From the NCBI RefSeq assembly GCF_000613125.1, contig NZ_HG964497.1, positions 2,868,971-2,932,970 on the forward strand: DNA of 64,000 nt. The letters run 5' to 3'. Positions 9,117 to 18,587 of the stretch are shown in pieces (the first letter of the stretch is position 1; each line of letters opens with the position of its first letter). The DNA comes from Bacillus sp. EB01. Lineage in GTDB: Bacteria > Bacillota > Bacilli > Bacillales > Cytobacillaceae. Below the pieces are notes generated by a model. The model made no database searches, was not told the origin of the DNA, and saw only the letters and a list, made by a program, of their open reading frames with translations. Both the position numbers and the translations under genes were made by a program.

Positions 9117-9965
9117 CTATCTTTGTTTTGGTTTTATATGGTCTCTTAGAATATCAATGATTTCTCTTGTTTCGTCCAGATGTTTTACTGTCTGGGCGTA
9201 TGCCTGCGATGCCACACACATAAATAAGATATCAATCACATGAAGCTGGGCAATACGCGAGGATGTGGCCCCGCTTCTGAATGTGGGCTCCCTTGTTGCA
9301 GATGTATACAGCTTAATATCCGCCTGTTCAGTGACTAAAGACGAGCCATACTTCGTCAAGCTAATGGTATGGGCACCCTTTTTATGTGCCAGCTCAAGAA
9401 TTTTTGCTACCTCAAAGGTTTTTCCTGAAAAAGAAATCCCGACAACAACATCATTTTCTTTCGCATTGGCCACTAGCGTTGCGGCCATATGGAAATCCTG
9501 GAAAGCCGTTGCTTTTTTGTCAATTCGTAAAAACTTTTGCTGGGCATCCTGAGCAATGATGCTCGATGCTCCTACACCAAAAAAATGGATAGTTTCAGCA
9601 TTTTGGCACAGTTTTACAGCTCGTTCAAGTTCTTCGTGATCCAGTAATTCCGCAGTTTCCCGTATCGTTTGAATACTGTTGCTCGTCATTTTCTCAATGA
9701 TCGATACAGCATTTTCATTGGGTTCAATATCACGAAACCCAACAGCCCTATTTTTCTGCAGGTCCCCGGCAATCCGGAGTTTCAGTTCCTGGAACCCTTT
9801 TAATCCAAGTGACTTACATAGCCGGATTACTGCAGCACTGCTGGTTGAACTTCTTTTCCCAAGCTCATTTGCAGTTAAAGATACCGCTGTTTGAGGATTT
9901 TCGAGAATATATAACGCTATTTTTTCTTCAGAAGGAGGAAGTGTCGAATGCATTTCTGACAGCAT
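9117..9965 (-). CDS. murR: MurR/RpiR-family transcriptional regulator of muropeptide use
   Basis: 282 aa. An N-terminal HTH_6 domain (about 1-77, with SEEKIALYIL and TSSAAVIRLCKSLGLKGF) is followed by a SIS sugar-phosphate-binding domain (about 115-250, with FFGVGASSIIA and GISFSGKTFEVAKIL). I chose the ATG at 9965, preceded by GGAGGG; nine further codons upstream lack a good site. As last gene of the salvage operon it most likely represses it and is relieved by MurNAc-6-phosphate, as described for MurR proteins. SIS proteins bind phosphosugars, which fits the MurQ substrate made by the kinases encoded upstream. Confidence 0.85.
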   Translation of the reverse strand: MLSEMHSTLPPSEEKIALYILENPQTAVSLTANELGKRSSTSSAAVIRLCKSLGLKGFQELKLRIAGDLQKNRAVGFRDIEPNENAVSIIEKMTSNSIQTIRETAELLDHEELERAVKLCQNAETIHFFGVGASSIIAQDAQQKFLRIDKKATAFQDFHMAATLVANAKENDVVVGISFSGKTFEVAKILELAHKKGAHTISLTKYGSSLVTEQADIKLYTSATREPTFRSGATSSRIAQLHVIDILFMCVASQAYAQTVKHLDETREIIDILRDHIKPKQR

Positions 9966-10026
9966 TACGAGCCCTCCTGTCATATATGACATATGGCATC
10001 AACTCTCTTAACAGATTCGTTTTATT

Positions 10027-10980
10027 CTATATAGATTTCTTCATCACATGAAATCGGCGTGTGATTTCAAATCCACTATTTTTATAAAGATGGCCGGCAG
10101 CACTTTTTTCACCGGTCCAAAGGAACCAGGCGCCATGAAGGCCCAAGGAACGCATATTTTTCAAGCATTCATGCAACAGAATCTTCCCAAGGCCCTTTCC
10201 TTGTTCTTCAGAATCTATACCAAACGGCCCAAAACGGTCAGGGATTCCTTCATAGCCGCCATGAAGGCAAAATCCAACCAGTTTGCTGGCGTTTCTTGCA
10301 ATCAACACCTGATTGAGCGGAAGCCCCTGCAGCAGCCCTTCCCGAATCGCCCGGCCCCAGTCCGGGTTAAACTCGTTGTTGGCAAATTGTATCACTTCAT
10401 ATATGTCTTTGTCTTGGGCAATCACAAAGGAATATCCTTCTTGCTCACGTTGTTTCTTCAATTGAAGCACCGGTTCCGGATACGTATAACCAACCAGCGT
10501 TTTGTCCATGGCAACTGGTGAATACTGTTTTTCAAACCCCTGCCACAAAAGAAAAGCGTATCCCTCCGGATAGGCAGCCTCATCTATTCCAGGCAAAATG
10601 TAATTGGGAGCATACGATGCGAAAAATACATTTTTCCGCCCTTCTGCTGCAAGAAAGTTGTTGGCTGCCTCCATTAACACATTTCCGACACCCGAACGGC
10701 GGAAATCCTGATGAACAAAAAAGAACGGAATCCAGCCATTTTCCGGTTCCAAGTCCGTACCGAACATTGGCAGCAGTCTTCTTACTGCATAAACACAGCC
10801 AATTACTTTGTCATCTTCCACTGCCAGCTGAAGGCCTTTCGGATCGAAATTGGCATCCAGTAAAACAAGGTTGCGGAATCTCCTGGAAGTAATCGGGTCA
10901 AGCGGAAGGCTTTTGTTCCAAAGCTCGACGATTTGCTGTTCATCGCCAGGTTCATAACAACGGTATGATATCACAAACAC
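10027..10980 (-). CDS. Tandem GNAT N-acetyltransferase (salvage operon paralogue 1)
   Basis: 317 aa built from two GNAT folds. The first (about 5-150) has the acetyl-CoA loop FRRSGVGNVLM. The second (about 180-315) has EEQGKGLGKILLHECL and ends LYKNSGFEITRRF. It belongs to the salvage operon, 37 bp downstream of namZ and 61 bp upstream of murR. The likely role is acetylation of an amino sugar or peptide released from wall fragments, but the substrate is not evident. The listed start is a GTG at 10980 only 3 bases after AAGGG; the GTG two codons further in (10974) has better spacing. Confidence 0.75.
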   Translation of the reverse strand: MFVISYRCYEPGDEQQIVELWNKSLPLDPITSRRFRNLVLLDANFDPKGLQLAVEDDKVIGCVYAVRRLLPMFGTDLEPENGWIPFFFVHQDFRRSGVGNVLMEAANNFLAAEGRKNVFFASYAPNYILPGIDEAAYPEGYAFLLWQGFEKQYSPVAMDKTLVGYTYPEPVLQLKKQREQEGYSFVIAQDKDIYEVIQFANNEFNPDWGRAIREGLLQGLPLNQVLIARNASKLVGFCLHGGYEGIPDRFGPFGIDSEEQGKGLGKILLHECLKNMRSLGLHGAWFLWTGEKSAAGHLYKNSGFEITRRFHVMKKSI

Positions 10981-11017
10981 ACGCCCTTTCCTAAGTCCGT
11001 CTCAAATACAAATGGGT

Positions 11018-12187
11018 TTATTTATAAAGAAGATATGGCTTTCTTTGTGTTTTAAAAGCTTCTGTTTGCTGTTCACACTGTTCCAAGAAATCCTTTACTT
11101 GCCCATTCAGGATTATATTCCGTAAACGGTCCGTGCCAGCCAGCAAATCAAACATGTATCTCTGATTTTCACCATACTGCACAAACGTAAAGTCATTTGG
11201 ATACAACTCAGCAATAATTTCGAGCAAAGCCAAGCCAGTCTTTAAGGAATGAAGCTCCTTCCTGTTCACTACATGAAGCTGTACACCCTCGCAAGCTTCT
11301 TCCTTGTGTTTCTGGTAGGTTGGAATAAATGAAACCGGGCGTGCCAAAACACCAGGCAGCTGCTTAGCATTGAACGCTCTTGCCAAATGGTAGCCATCAA
11401 TATAAGGAGCTCCGACATATTCGAATGGACGCGTTGTCCCCCTGCCCTCAGAAAGGTTCGTACCCTCCACTAAACATGTCCCTGGATACAAGGTAGCCAT
11501 ATCGATGCCAGTTGTATTGGGTGTAGGCGGAATCCAAAACAATTCTGTCTCGTCATAATAAAGCTCGCGGTTCCAGCCCTCCATAGGAATTACGGTAAGA
11601 TCACAGTTAATCCCAAATTCATGCTTGTACAGCAGGGCAATTTCCCCGACTGTCATGCCGTGTCTGTTCGGAATCGGATACAGGCCAACGAAAGACCGAA
11701 ACTTTTCTTCCACTAAATTGCCTTCGACAGTGATTCCTGAAATCGGATTGGGGCGGTCAAGGACCACAAAGTGTTTTCCGCTTTCGGCACAAGCCTCCAT
11801 CATATACGCCATCGTATAAATAAACGTGTAATACCTTGCCCCAATATCCTGTAAATCAAAGAATACAACATCAACTGACTCCAACATTTCTTTACTCGGC
11901 TTTTTCGATGCTCCGTATAAACTATAAACCGTCAATCCTGTATAGGGATCAATTGCCGACTGAACCTTTTCTCCCTCTTTGGCACTGCCGCGTATCCCGT
12001 GTTCCGGTGCATACAGTGCTGTCAAATGAAGGTCCGGATGCCCATGAAATAGGTCAATCGTCGGGACAAGCCTTTGATTTACTCCTGTCATATTCGTGAC
12101 AAGACCGAGTCTTTTTCCTGGAAACTTCCCAACATATTTTTCAAAAAAAACATCAAGGCCAATTCTCACATTTGTACCTACTTTCAC
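11018..12187 (-). CDS. namZ: Exo-beta-N-acetylmuramidase NamZ-like (DUF1343), without signal peptide
   Basis: 389 aa, matching the DUF1343/YbbC family throughout: GLVTNMTGVN, LYAPEHGIRG, FDLQDIGARYYTF, VLDRPNP and EGRGTTRPFEYVGAP. B. subtilis NamZ removes terminal MurNAc from the non-reducing end of glycan fragments outside the cell. This copy starts MKVGTNVRIG and has no signal peptide, so it should act in the cytoplasm on imported fragments. It follows the ABC permease genes after a gap of 174 bp. Catalytic residues of this family are not something I can assign with confidence by eye. Family call is firm; location is inferred from the N-terminus. Confidence 0.87.
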   Translation of the reverse strand: MKVGTNVRIGLDVFFEKYVGKFPGKRLGLVTNMTGVNQRLVPTIDLFHGHPDLHLTALYAPEHGIRGSAKEGEKVQSAIDPYTGLTVYSLYGASKKPSKEMLESVDVVFFDLQDIGARYYTFIYTMAYMMEACAESGKHFVVLDRPNPISGITVEGNLVEEKFRSFVGLYPIPNRHGMTVGEIALLYKHEFGINCDLTVIPMEGWNRELYYDETELFWIPPTPNTTGIDMATLYPGTCLVEGTNLSEGRGTTRPFEYVGAPYIDGYHLARAFNAKQLPGVLARPVSFIPTYQKHKEEACEGVQLHVVNRKELHSLKTGLALLEIIAELYPNDFTFVQYGENQRYMFDLLAGTDRLRNIILNGQVKDFLEQCEQQTEAFKTQRKPYLLYK

Positions 12188-12361
12188 AAGAAGTAAGAAA
12201 GAGAGCTTAGAGAACCTAAACTTAGGTGAAAGGTATCATATTCCACATGATGATTAGAATCCAATCGGGACTTCAAACAGTTAATCCCCGCCTTTTTCCA
12301 CAAAAATTCGAATGGCAGGCAGGGGTCTAACTGTATATGAATAACTCTCTTTTTACTGTCT

Positions 12362-13318
12362 TTATTCTTTTACGCCGCCAAGAGTCAGGCCTTTTACAAA
12401 ATGGCGCTGGAATAAGATGAAAACAATAATCATTGGAACAGATGCAATTGCCGCCCCGCTCATCAGCAGCTTAAAGCTTGCCAGGTTCGCATCTTGCAAC
12501 GTCTTCAATCCTACAGGGAGCGTATACAGGTTTGCATCGTTCAATACAATAATCGGCCATAGGAAGGAATTCCACACATTCATAAAGGTGAAAATACCCA
12601 ATGCGGCCAAACCCGGCCTTGCCAGGGGCAAAACGATTTTCCAGAACGTTTTCCATTCGCCTGCTCCATCAATTTTTGCAGCGTCCAAAAGCTCATCTGG
12701 AATGGAGTACATAAACTGCCTCATTAGAAACACACCAAACACCATTGATAAGTCAGGAAATATCAGCGCCCAATGCGTGTCCATAATCCCCAGATTTTTA
12801 ACCATCATAAACATTGGGACCAATGTTACTTGCCCTGGAATCATCATTGTTCCGACGATGGCATAGAAAATGAGGTTTCTCCCTGGAAATTGCTTTTTGG
12901 CGAGCACATACCCGGCCATTGAGTCGAACAGCAAAATCCCCACCGTTACTACTACTGCGATATAAATACTGTTTAAGAACCAGCGGCCAATGTTATTTTT
13001 ACTAAACAATGCGGTAAATCCGGAAAAAGTATCATCCACTATCTGGTCCATGATTTCGCGGTGATACACTTCAGCCTTCTCATCCCCGGCCTTGTCGGCA
13101 TCACGGGCTTTGCCCCAGTGCTCAAAATACTCGGGGATACCCATTGGATACATTTTTGGCGGATTTGAATCCACGTATGAAACAGGTTTTGTTAATTCTT
13201 CATCCTGATATTTGCTTAATTGCATGGAAGTACTGAACACCCAATACAACGGCAGAAGGGAAACGATAGAAAAGACTAGCAGAAGTGCATAAGTGACCGC
13301 TTTATTTAATTTCATCAT
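12362..13318 (-). CDS. Carbohydrate ABC transporter permease (MalG type)
   Basis: 318 aa from the ATG at 13318, preceded by AGGAGGGG; an open frame extends eight codons upstream into the previous gene without such a site. Six membrane segments are expected. The EAA loop reads DELLDAAKIDGAGEWKTFWKI, the contact site for the ATPase. The hydrophilic loop between the first two segments is long (about 50-95) and rich in charged residues, which is unusual for MalG-type permeases. It pairs with the MalF-type permease immediately upstream. No ATPase is encoded in the operon, so a shared MsmX-type ATPase is likely. Confidence 0.88.
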   Translation of the reverse strand: MMKLNKAVTYALLLVFSIVSLLPLYWVFSTSMQLSKYQDEELTKPVSYVDSNPPKMYPMGIPEYFEHWGKARDADKAGDEKAEVYHREIMDQIVDDTFSGFTALFSKNNIGRWFLNSIYIAVVVTVGILLFDSMAGYVLAKKQFPGRNLIFYAIVGTMMIPGQVTLVPMFMMVKNLGIMDTHWALIFPDLSMVFGVFLMRQFMYSIPDELLDAAKIDGAGEWKTFWKIVLPLARPGLAALGIFTFMNVWNSFLWPIIVLNDANLYTLPVGLKTLQDANLASFKLLMSGAAIASVPMIIVFILFQRHFVKGLTLGGVKE

Positions 13319-13331
13319 CTTGTTTCCCCTC

Positions 13332-14261
13332 CTAATCATCATTCCGAAGGACTCGGAATTGAATTATCGAAAATACTAAAATAATAAAGAACAAAACGAT
13401 TGATTGCGCGGCAGCATAACCAAATTCAAAATCCCTGAATCCTGTTTTATAAATGAGATGGACGAGCGTTTCCGTGGACGTTCCGGGCCCACCGCCAGTC
13501 ATCATAATAATCTGAGTGAAAACCTGGAAGGAACCAATCGTACTTAACAAAACCAAATACAGAGTAGTCGGTTTCAGCAACGGAATCGTAATTTGAAGCC
13601 ATTTCTGAAGACTGCCCGCACCATCTATGGTTGCAGCTTCATATAACGAGTGCGAAATGGATCCCATCGCTGCCAGGTATAAAATAATCCCAACCCCAAA
13701 TGGAATTAAACATTGCATTATAATCAGTGACCATAATGCTGTTGAAGTTTGTCCTAGCCAGTTAATCGGTTCTACTCCGAACCAGCTAAGCACGTAGTTG
13801 AATAAACCGAAATCATTGTTATACATCCAGCGCCACACCATTGCCACGATAACCATCGAAGTAACGGTTGGCAGATAAAAAGCTCCCCTGAAGAAGCTCT
13901 GTGACCATTTGCCAAGCGGATGAATAAGAGAAGCGATGATGAGTGCGCTAATGACGTTGAATGGTACAGTTACTACCGTAAAGAGAAACGTGTTTCCTAA
14001 AGCATCGAAAAATGCTTCGCTTTTAAAAACCTTTACATAATTGTCCAATCCTGCCCATTCACTTCCAAAAATTTTATATTCCTGGAAGGATAAAACAAAA
14101 GCCCATATCACGGGAATCACTATAAACGCTGTAAACAGAATTAATTTTGGAAGTAAAAAAAGGTAGGCGGTATAATTCTTTTTGATTTGAGTCAAAAGGG
14201 ATGTTTGTTTAGTGGCAACTTTAACATCAGCGGCTGTGTGTGCCTGGTGAACGGGTTTCAA
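13332..14261 (-). CDS. Carbohydrate ABC transporter permease (MalF type)
   Basis: 309 aa with about six membrane segments. The EAA loop appears as LYEAATIDGAGSLQKWLQI, and the GGGPGTSTETLVHLIY stretch is typical of MalF-type permeases. With the binding protein upstream and the MalG-type permease downstream it forms the importer of the salvage operon. Its position among murein-salvage enzymes suggests a MurNAc-containing saccharide or muropeptide as cargo, which is inference. The next gene's ribosome-binding site lies in the 13-bp gap after its stop. Confidence 0.88.
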   Translation of the reverse strand: MKPVHQAHTAADVKVATKQTSLLTQIKKNYTAYLFLLPKLILFTAFIVIPVIWAFVLSFQEYKIFGSEWAGLDNYVKVFKSEAFFDALGNTFLFTVVTVPFNVISALIIASLIHPLGKWSQSFFRGAFYLPTVTSMVIVAMVWRWMYNNDFGLFNYVLSWFGVEPINWLGQTSTALWSLIIMQCLIPFGVGIILYLAAMGSISHSLYEAATIDGAGSLQKWLQITIPLLKPTTLYLVLLSTIGSFQVFTQIIMMTGGGPGTSTETLVHLIYKTGFRDFEFGYAAAQSIVLFFIILVFSIIQFRVLRNDD

Positions 14262-14291
14262 GTTAACTCCCCCAATCTTGATAAAACTTGG

Positions 14292-14328
14292 GCTGCCTCA
14301 CAAAGGGTCTGATCCCTTATGAGACAGC
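14292..14328 (-). promoter_or_regulatory. Stem-loop between binding-protein and permease genes
   Basis: GCTG-CTCA pairs with TGAG-CAGC (14292-14300 and 14320-14328) and an inner AGGG/CCCT stem follows. There is no T-run. Such intercistronic hairpins commonly protect the 3' end of binding-protein mRNA and lower permease expression. A similar but weaker one occurs at 32248-32272. Confidence 0.6.
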
Positions 14329-14345
14329 ACCAAGCCAGTAACTAC

Positions 14346-15668
14346 TTATTCTAGCAGCTCATCCACTTTCTTTTGAGCATCGTCCATTGCTTGCTTGGCG
14401 GTTTTTTCGCCATTGAATACAAGCTGAAGCTCTGTCTGGATGGCTTCATCAATCTTTTTCCATTCAGGATGGCGTGGAAGCATCACAACTTGTGAAGACA
14501 TTTCCTGTGCACGCGCCATTTGTGGATTATCTTTATATGGATCTTTATCAGCTGTGCTGATTCGTGCAGGGAACGTTCCATATTTCTGTGCCATTGTGAA
14601 CTGTTCGTCTGTTGTATTGATAAACTTCATAAATTCGCCAACCATTGCTTTCTTGCCTTTATCTTCTTGATGGAACATAGTCCAGCCGCCTACACCGCCA
14701 ATTGTAACTGGTTTGCCGGATTTTCCAGTTGGGTAGTTAGCAACTGCGAAATTAGTAGGGAATTTGCCTTGTGCTGCACCAATTGCCCATGTTGCCCAAG
14801 CCTGCATAGCAACTGTTCTTTGCTGTTCATTTGCCCACGCTTGGAACGTGCCGCCTACGTCAGCTCCACCTGATGATTCAGGAGAAACTTTATCCTTCAG
14901 TTTCAAGTCAGCCAGGCGTTGAATCGCTTCAACTGCTTCAGGACTATTGAAAGTAAATTTCTTCATATCATCACTTAAAGGGCTGCCGCCATCAATATAG
15001 AAGAAAGGCCATGCTTCATAATATCCAGGCAAAATGTAAGTAGAAAATCCGTAAACGTCTGTTTTGCCATCGCCATCGCGGTCAAATGTCAATTTTTCCG
15101 CAGCGTCCATGAATTCATCCCAAGTCCATTCGCCATTTGCAGGTGGCTCAACGCCGCGCTCTTTAAACAGGTCAAGATTCAATAGCATAGTGTGGACCGT
15201 CATAGAGTTCGGAATGCCGTATAACTTGCCATCATACTTGTATGCATCAAGAGCGTTCGGATAGAAATCCTTCAGTTCATCTTTTGAATAAAGATCATCA
15301 ACCGATTCAATAACACCCTGGTCAATTTGATCGATGCTGACAGCACTTCCGCTAATGTCTACCGGAGCAATATCAGGCCATGATTTCCCTGCAATCGAAA
15401 CACCAAGTTTATTTGGCAGTTCTGCCCAAGGAACTTGGACAAGCTCCACTTTGACACCTTCATGCTCTGCTTCAAATTGCTTGATTTTTTCTTCCATCCA
15501 GTGATATTTGTTATCTTTGTCATCCGGCCAGCGCGGGCCGTCCCATACGGTGATGGTTCCCTTCCAATCTTTGCCGCTGTCGGAACCCTTTGTACTGTCA
15601 CTGCTGCATGCTGCCAAAGCTCCAATACTTAAACTAGCCGCAAGAAATAAGTTAAGCATTTTCTTCAT
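14346..15668 (-). CDS. ABC transporter substrate-binding lipoprotein of the muropeptide salvage operon
   Basis: 440 aa. The signal peptide ends at a lipobox with Cys21 (ALAAC). The mature protein shows family-1 binding-protein features: TITVWDGPRW, VKVELVQVPWAELPNKL, LYGIPNSM, GEWTWDEFMDAAEKL and a C-terminal helix QKKVDELLE. It is the only binding protein in a cluster of MurQ, NagZ, AnmK and NamZ, so a wall-derived saccharide such as GlcNAc-MurNAc, MurNAc or a muropeptide is the likely ligand (inference). The ATG at 15668 follows a GGGGGAAA site. It lies 108 bp after anmK. Confidence 0.87.
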   Translation of the reverse strand: MKKMLNLFLAASLSIGALAACSSDSTKGSDSGKDWKGTITVWDGPRWPDDKDNKYHWMEEKIKQFEAEHEGVKVELVQVPWAELPNKLGVSIAGKSWPDIAPVDISGSAVSIDQIDQGVIESVDDLYSKDELKDFYPNALDAYKYDGKLYGIPNSMTVHTMLLNLDLFKERGVEPPANGEWTWDEFMDAAEKLTFDRDGDGKTDVYGFSTYILPGYYEAWPFFYIDGGSPLSDDMKKFTFNSPEAVEAIQRLADLKLKDKVSPESSGGADVGGTFQAWANEQQRTVAMQAWATWAIGAAQGKFPTNFAVANYPTGKSGKPVTIGGVGGWTMFHQEDKGKKAMVGEFMKFINTTDEQFTMAQKYGTFPARISTADKDPYKDNPQMARAQEMSSQVVMLPRHPEWKKIDEAIQTELQLVFNGEKTAKQAMDDAQKKVDELLE

Positions 15669-15776
15669 TGGATTTCCCCCTAAATTTTTTTAAAAATAAA
15701 ATGTCCTTATGAGATTCAGCAAGATTGTCACCGATTATTTCCGGCCCTCGCCTCCTTTCCGTATCAATTGCCTATC

Positions 15777-16943
15777 CTACCAGGCGATTTTCCCCATAAT
15801 AACTTCACTTCTCGCCCCTGTAGCTGATGGCAGATTGTTGTATCGTTTCATCAAACACTGGTAACCCAGCAGAGCAAATACGACAGCTTCTTTCGCATCG
15901 CCTGGAATACCAAGCTCTTCGGTGCTGCCTATCTTTATCGCATTAGGAAGCTGGATTTGCAGCCGTTCTATTAAAGTACGGTTATGCCATCCTCCGCCGC
16001 TGACAAATACTTCTTTGATTTTGTGGCTTTCTATATATCTTGTAATATCCGAAGCTAGCGTCCTTGCTGTTAACTCTGTGACGGTGGCCAGTTTATCAGC
16101 TGCAGACAAGCTGGATTCTTCCCAGCATTTTCTCGCATACTCAATGCCAAACAGTTCCCTGCCCGTACTTTTCGGGGGTGTTTGTTTGTAGTATTCATGG
16201 GCTAAAAGTTTGTTGAGCCAATCTTCATCTGCCTTGCCGCCTGCCGCAATCGAGCCATTTTCATCAAAGCTCTGCTTTCCATTAGTAGCCCAGCCGGCAA
16301 AGGCATCGATGATCATATTGCCTGGACCGGTATCAAATGCAAGGATGCTTTCTTCGCTGATTTCAGGCGGCAAAACTGTGATGTTGGCAATCCCGCCGAT
16401 GTTCACCAATACACGGCCGTGCCCTTTTTCCCGAAACAACAATTGATCGGCATAAGGTACCAAAGGTGCCCCTTGTCCTCCAGCGGCCATGTCTCTTGTT
16501 CGGAAGTCACCGACCGTTGTAACGCCGGTGCGTTCAGCAATAAGGCCAATATCTCCGATTTGCAGCGTCGAGGAAATTGAATATCCAGCAATTTCAGCGT
16601 GTTCCGGCTGGTGAAATATCGTTTGGCCATGTGAACTTATGAGATCAATTTCATCCATCGTCTTGTTTGCCTCAGTTACGACCTTTTTGGCAGCATCAGC
16701 AAACAGTTCGCCAAGCAGCATGTTCATCGCCGATATATCCTCTATACGCGCCTTGTCAGGGTCGCATAGCCGCAAAATCGTTTCGCGTACCATCTCTGAA
16801 TATGGCAGTGTCGTAAAATGCAAAAGATTTAATTGGATGTCTTCTTTTTCCTCTTTAATGGATACCAATGCTGCATCAATTCCATCCAGGGAAGTTCCCG
16901 ACATGAGGCCGATAACTATCTTTTCAGTTTTGTCCTTATTCAC
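15777..16943 (-). CDS. anmK: Anhydro-N-acetylmuramic acid kinase
   Basis: 388 aa, standard AnmK length. Signature pieces are GLMSGTSLDGIDAALV near the N-terminus, ISSHGQTIFHQP, DFRTRDMAAGGQGAPLVPY, LVNIGGIANITVLP and VSGGGWHNRTLIERLQ. The enzyme hydrolyses the 1,6-anhydro ring and phosphorylates MurNAc at C6, producing MurNAc-6-P for MurQ. Anhydro-MurNAc arises only from lytic transglycosylases. A SpoIID/LytB-domain protein, a family with that activity, is encoded at the other end of the cluster. The gene sits between nagZ (33 bp) and the binding protein gene. Confidence 0.93.
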   Translation of the reverse strand: MNKDKTEKIVIGLMSGTSLDGIDAALVSIKEEKEDIQLNLLHFTTLPYSEMVRETILRLCDPDKARIEDISAMNMLLGELFADAAKKVVTEANKTMDEIDLISSHGQTIFHQPEHAEIAGYSISSTLQIGDIGLIAERTGVTTVGDFRTRDMAAGGQGAPLVPYADQLLFREKGHGRVLVNIGGIANITVLPPEISEESILAFDTGPGNMIIDAFAGWATNGKQSFDENGSIAAGGKADEDWLNKLLAHEYYKQTPPKSTGRELFGIEYARKCWEESSLSAADKLATVTELTARTLASDITRYIESHKIKEVFVSGGGWHNRTLIERLQIQLPNAIKIGSTEELGIPGDAKEAVVFALLGYQCLMKRYNNLPSATGARSEVIMGKIAW

Positions 16944-16976
16944 GTTCCAACCTCCCTTCAGTTTTTACGCGCCACC

Positions 16977-18572
16977 TTAGTTTGGTATGGTGACTGGCAG
17001 TTTGCCTGTTACCTGTACCTTTCCGTAAATCGCCTGGACGGCTATTCTAAGCGCAGGATACGGGAATTCATATGTGCAAATATAAGCATGGACATCAGGC
17101 AAATAGGCTAAATCATACGGGCTCCTCATTGCGATAACCACTACCGGCACGCCTGTACCGTACAGCCCTTCCACAAGCCCAACTTGTGAATCGCCTGGCT
17201 TGGCGGTTAATGTGCCAATGATAATGACATCAAAATCCTTTGCCAGCTCAGCGGCTTTATTGATTTCTTCAGCTGTTGCCGGATTGGATAACTGCAATAT
17301 ATGTGTGCCGGGATCATTTTCCTTAACAGCCTCGCCAAGGTGCATGGACGAATAACGCTTATCTTCCACTTGCATCGTATAGTTATTTTCCGAATAAACT
17401 ACAAGGACTTTTTGGCTGCCCACTTGATCGAGCGGCAAAATATTATTATTTTTCACAACAGTGATGCCCTGCTTATAAATCACATCAGCCAATTGCTCAT
17501 GCTCCGCGCAGCCGACGATGGAAGGAACTGGCGCATCGGTTCCAAAATCCAAATCATCCCAACGAACATATTTATCTTTCAATCTTTGAATCCGCCCTAC
17601 CGCAGCATCAATGGCTGCCTCTTCGATCTTACCAGCATCAACTGCCGCAACAATTGAATCGATGGTGTCTTTCTGGAGGTTGTGGAGATGGGAAACCATT
17701 ACCAGATCCACCCCTGCTTTAATGGCGGCCACACCACCGGCAGCGGTACCGATCGTATTGGCAATCGCGTTCATTTCCATGCAATCGGTCGTAATGACAC
17801 CATCAAACCCGAGCTGCTCCCGGAGAAGTCCGGTAATGACTTTTTTGGATAAAGTCGCTGGAACACCAGGTGAATCCTCGATGGCTGGAAAATACACATG
17901 TGCGGACATGATCGTATCGGCACCTTGTTTTATATTTTCGATAAATGGCTTTAATTCAATTTCATAAAGCCTTTCCAAGCTATGGGAGATAACCGGAAGA
18001 TCCAGGTGTGAATCGACATTCGTATCTCCATGTCCCGGGAAATGCTTCAATGTAGTAATGACACCGGCATCCTGCATGCCTTTCATAGCGTTTTGGCCGA
18101 ATAAGCCAACCTTGTCGGCCGATTCGCCATAGGAACGCACTCCGATAACAGGATTATCGGAATTATTGTTGACATCAAGCACGGGTGCGAGATTCCAGTT
18201 GATCCCGAGAGCCTTGAGTTCTTTTCCGGTAGCAAGGCCAACCTGATAGGCATTTTCCGGGTTCCCGGTTGCTCCTAACAGCATGGCACCGGGGAAGATG
18301 GTCGCCCCTTCGCCAAGGCGGCGGACAACTCCATTCTCCTGGTCGATGCAAATCAGAAGCGGCTGTTCATGTCCGGCCTCTTTCGCTTCTTTTTGAAGCT
18401 CGTTCGTCAGATTTAAAATGTCTTGAGGAGTCCCGATGTTCCGCCCAAAGAGAATGATTCCTCCCACATGATGCTCCCTGATTAGTTCTTTTATTTCTTC
18501 GGATGCGGTTGTTCCTTTAAAACCAACGACCAACAGCTGTCCGACTTTTTTGCGCAGTTCACTGCTTTTCAA
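16977..18572 (-). CDS. nagZ: Beta-N-acetylglucosaminidase NagZ (GH3), cytoplasmic form
   Basis: 531 aa. The GH3 catalytic dyad loop KHFPGHGDTNVDSH (about residues 176-189) and the nucleophile Asp263 in VITTDCMEM identify a NagZ. A C-terminal alpha/beta domain follows from about 345. It removes GlcNAc from GlcNAc-MurNAc and muropeptides. B. subtilis NagZ is longer and secreted; this protein begins MKSSELRKKVGQ with no signal peptide, so it should work in the cytoplasm. The gap to the PIG-L gene is 15 bp, holding the ribosome-binding site AAAGGAGG. Confidence 0.93.
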   Translation of the reverse strand: MKSSELRKKVGQLLVVGFKGTTASEEIKELIREHHVGGIILFGRNIGTPQDILNLTNELQKEAKEAGHEQPLLICIDQENGVVRRLGEGATIFPGAMLLGATGNPENAYQVGLATGKELKALGINWNLAPVLDVNNNSDNPVIGVRSYGESADKVGLFGQNAMKGMQDAGVITTLKHFPGHGDTNVDSHLDLPVISHSLERLYEIELKPFIENIKQGADTIMSAHVYFPAIEDSPGVPATLSKKVITGLLREQLGFDGVITTDCMEMNAIANTIGTAAGGVAAIKAGVDLVMVSHLHNLQKDTIDSIVAAVDAGKIEEAAIDAAVGRIQRLKDKYVRWDDLDFGTDAPVPSIVGCAEHEQLADVIYKQGITVVKNNNILPLDQVGSQKVLVVYSENNYTMQVEDKRYSSMHLGEAVKENDPGTHILQLSNPATAEEINKAAELAKDFDVIIIGTLTAKPGDSQVGLVEGLYGTGVPVVVIAMRSPYDLAYLPDVHAYICTYEFPYPALRIAVQAIYGKVQVTGKLPVTIPN

Positions 18573-18587
18573 GATTTTGCGCCTCCT

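Noticed and set aside
10048-10892. Plus-strand open frames of 120-157 codons inside the GNAT gene
   Set aside because: They are antisense shadows of a well-supported gene, with no ribosome-binding sites. The same applies to the many antisense frames inside the S8 protease and the toxin-locus giants.
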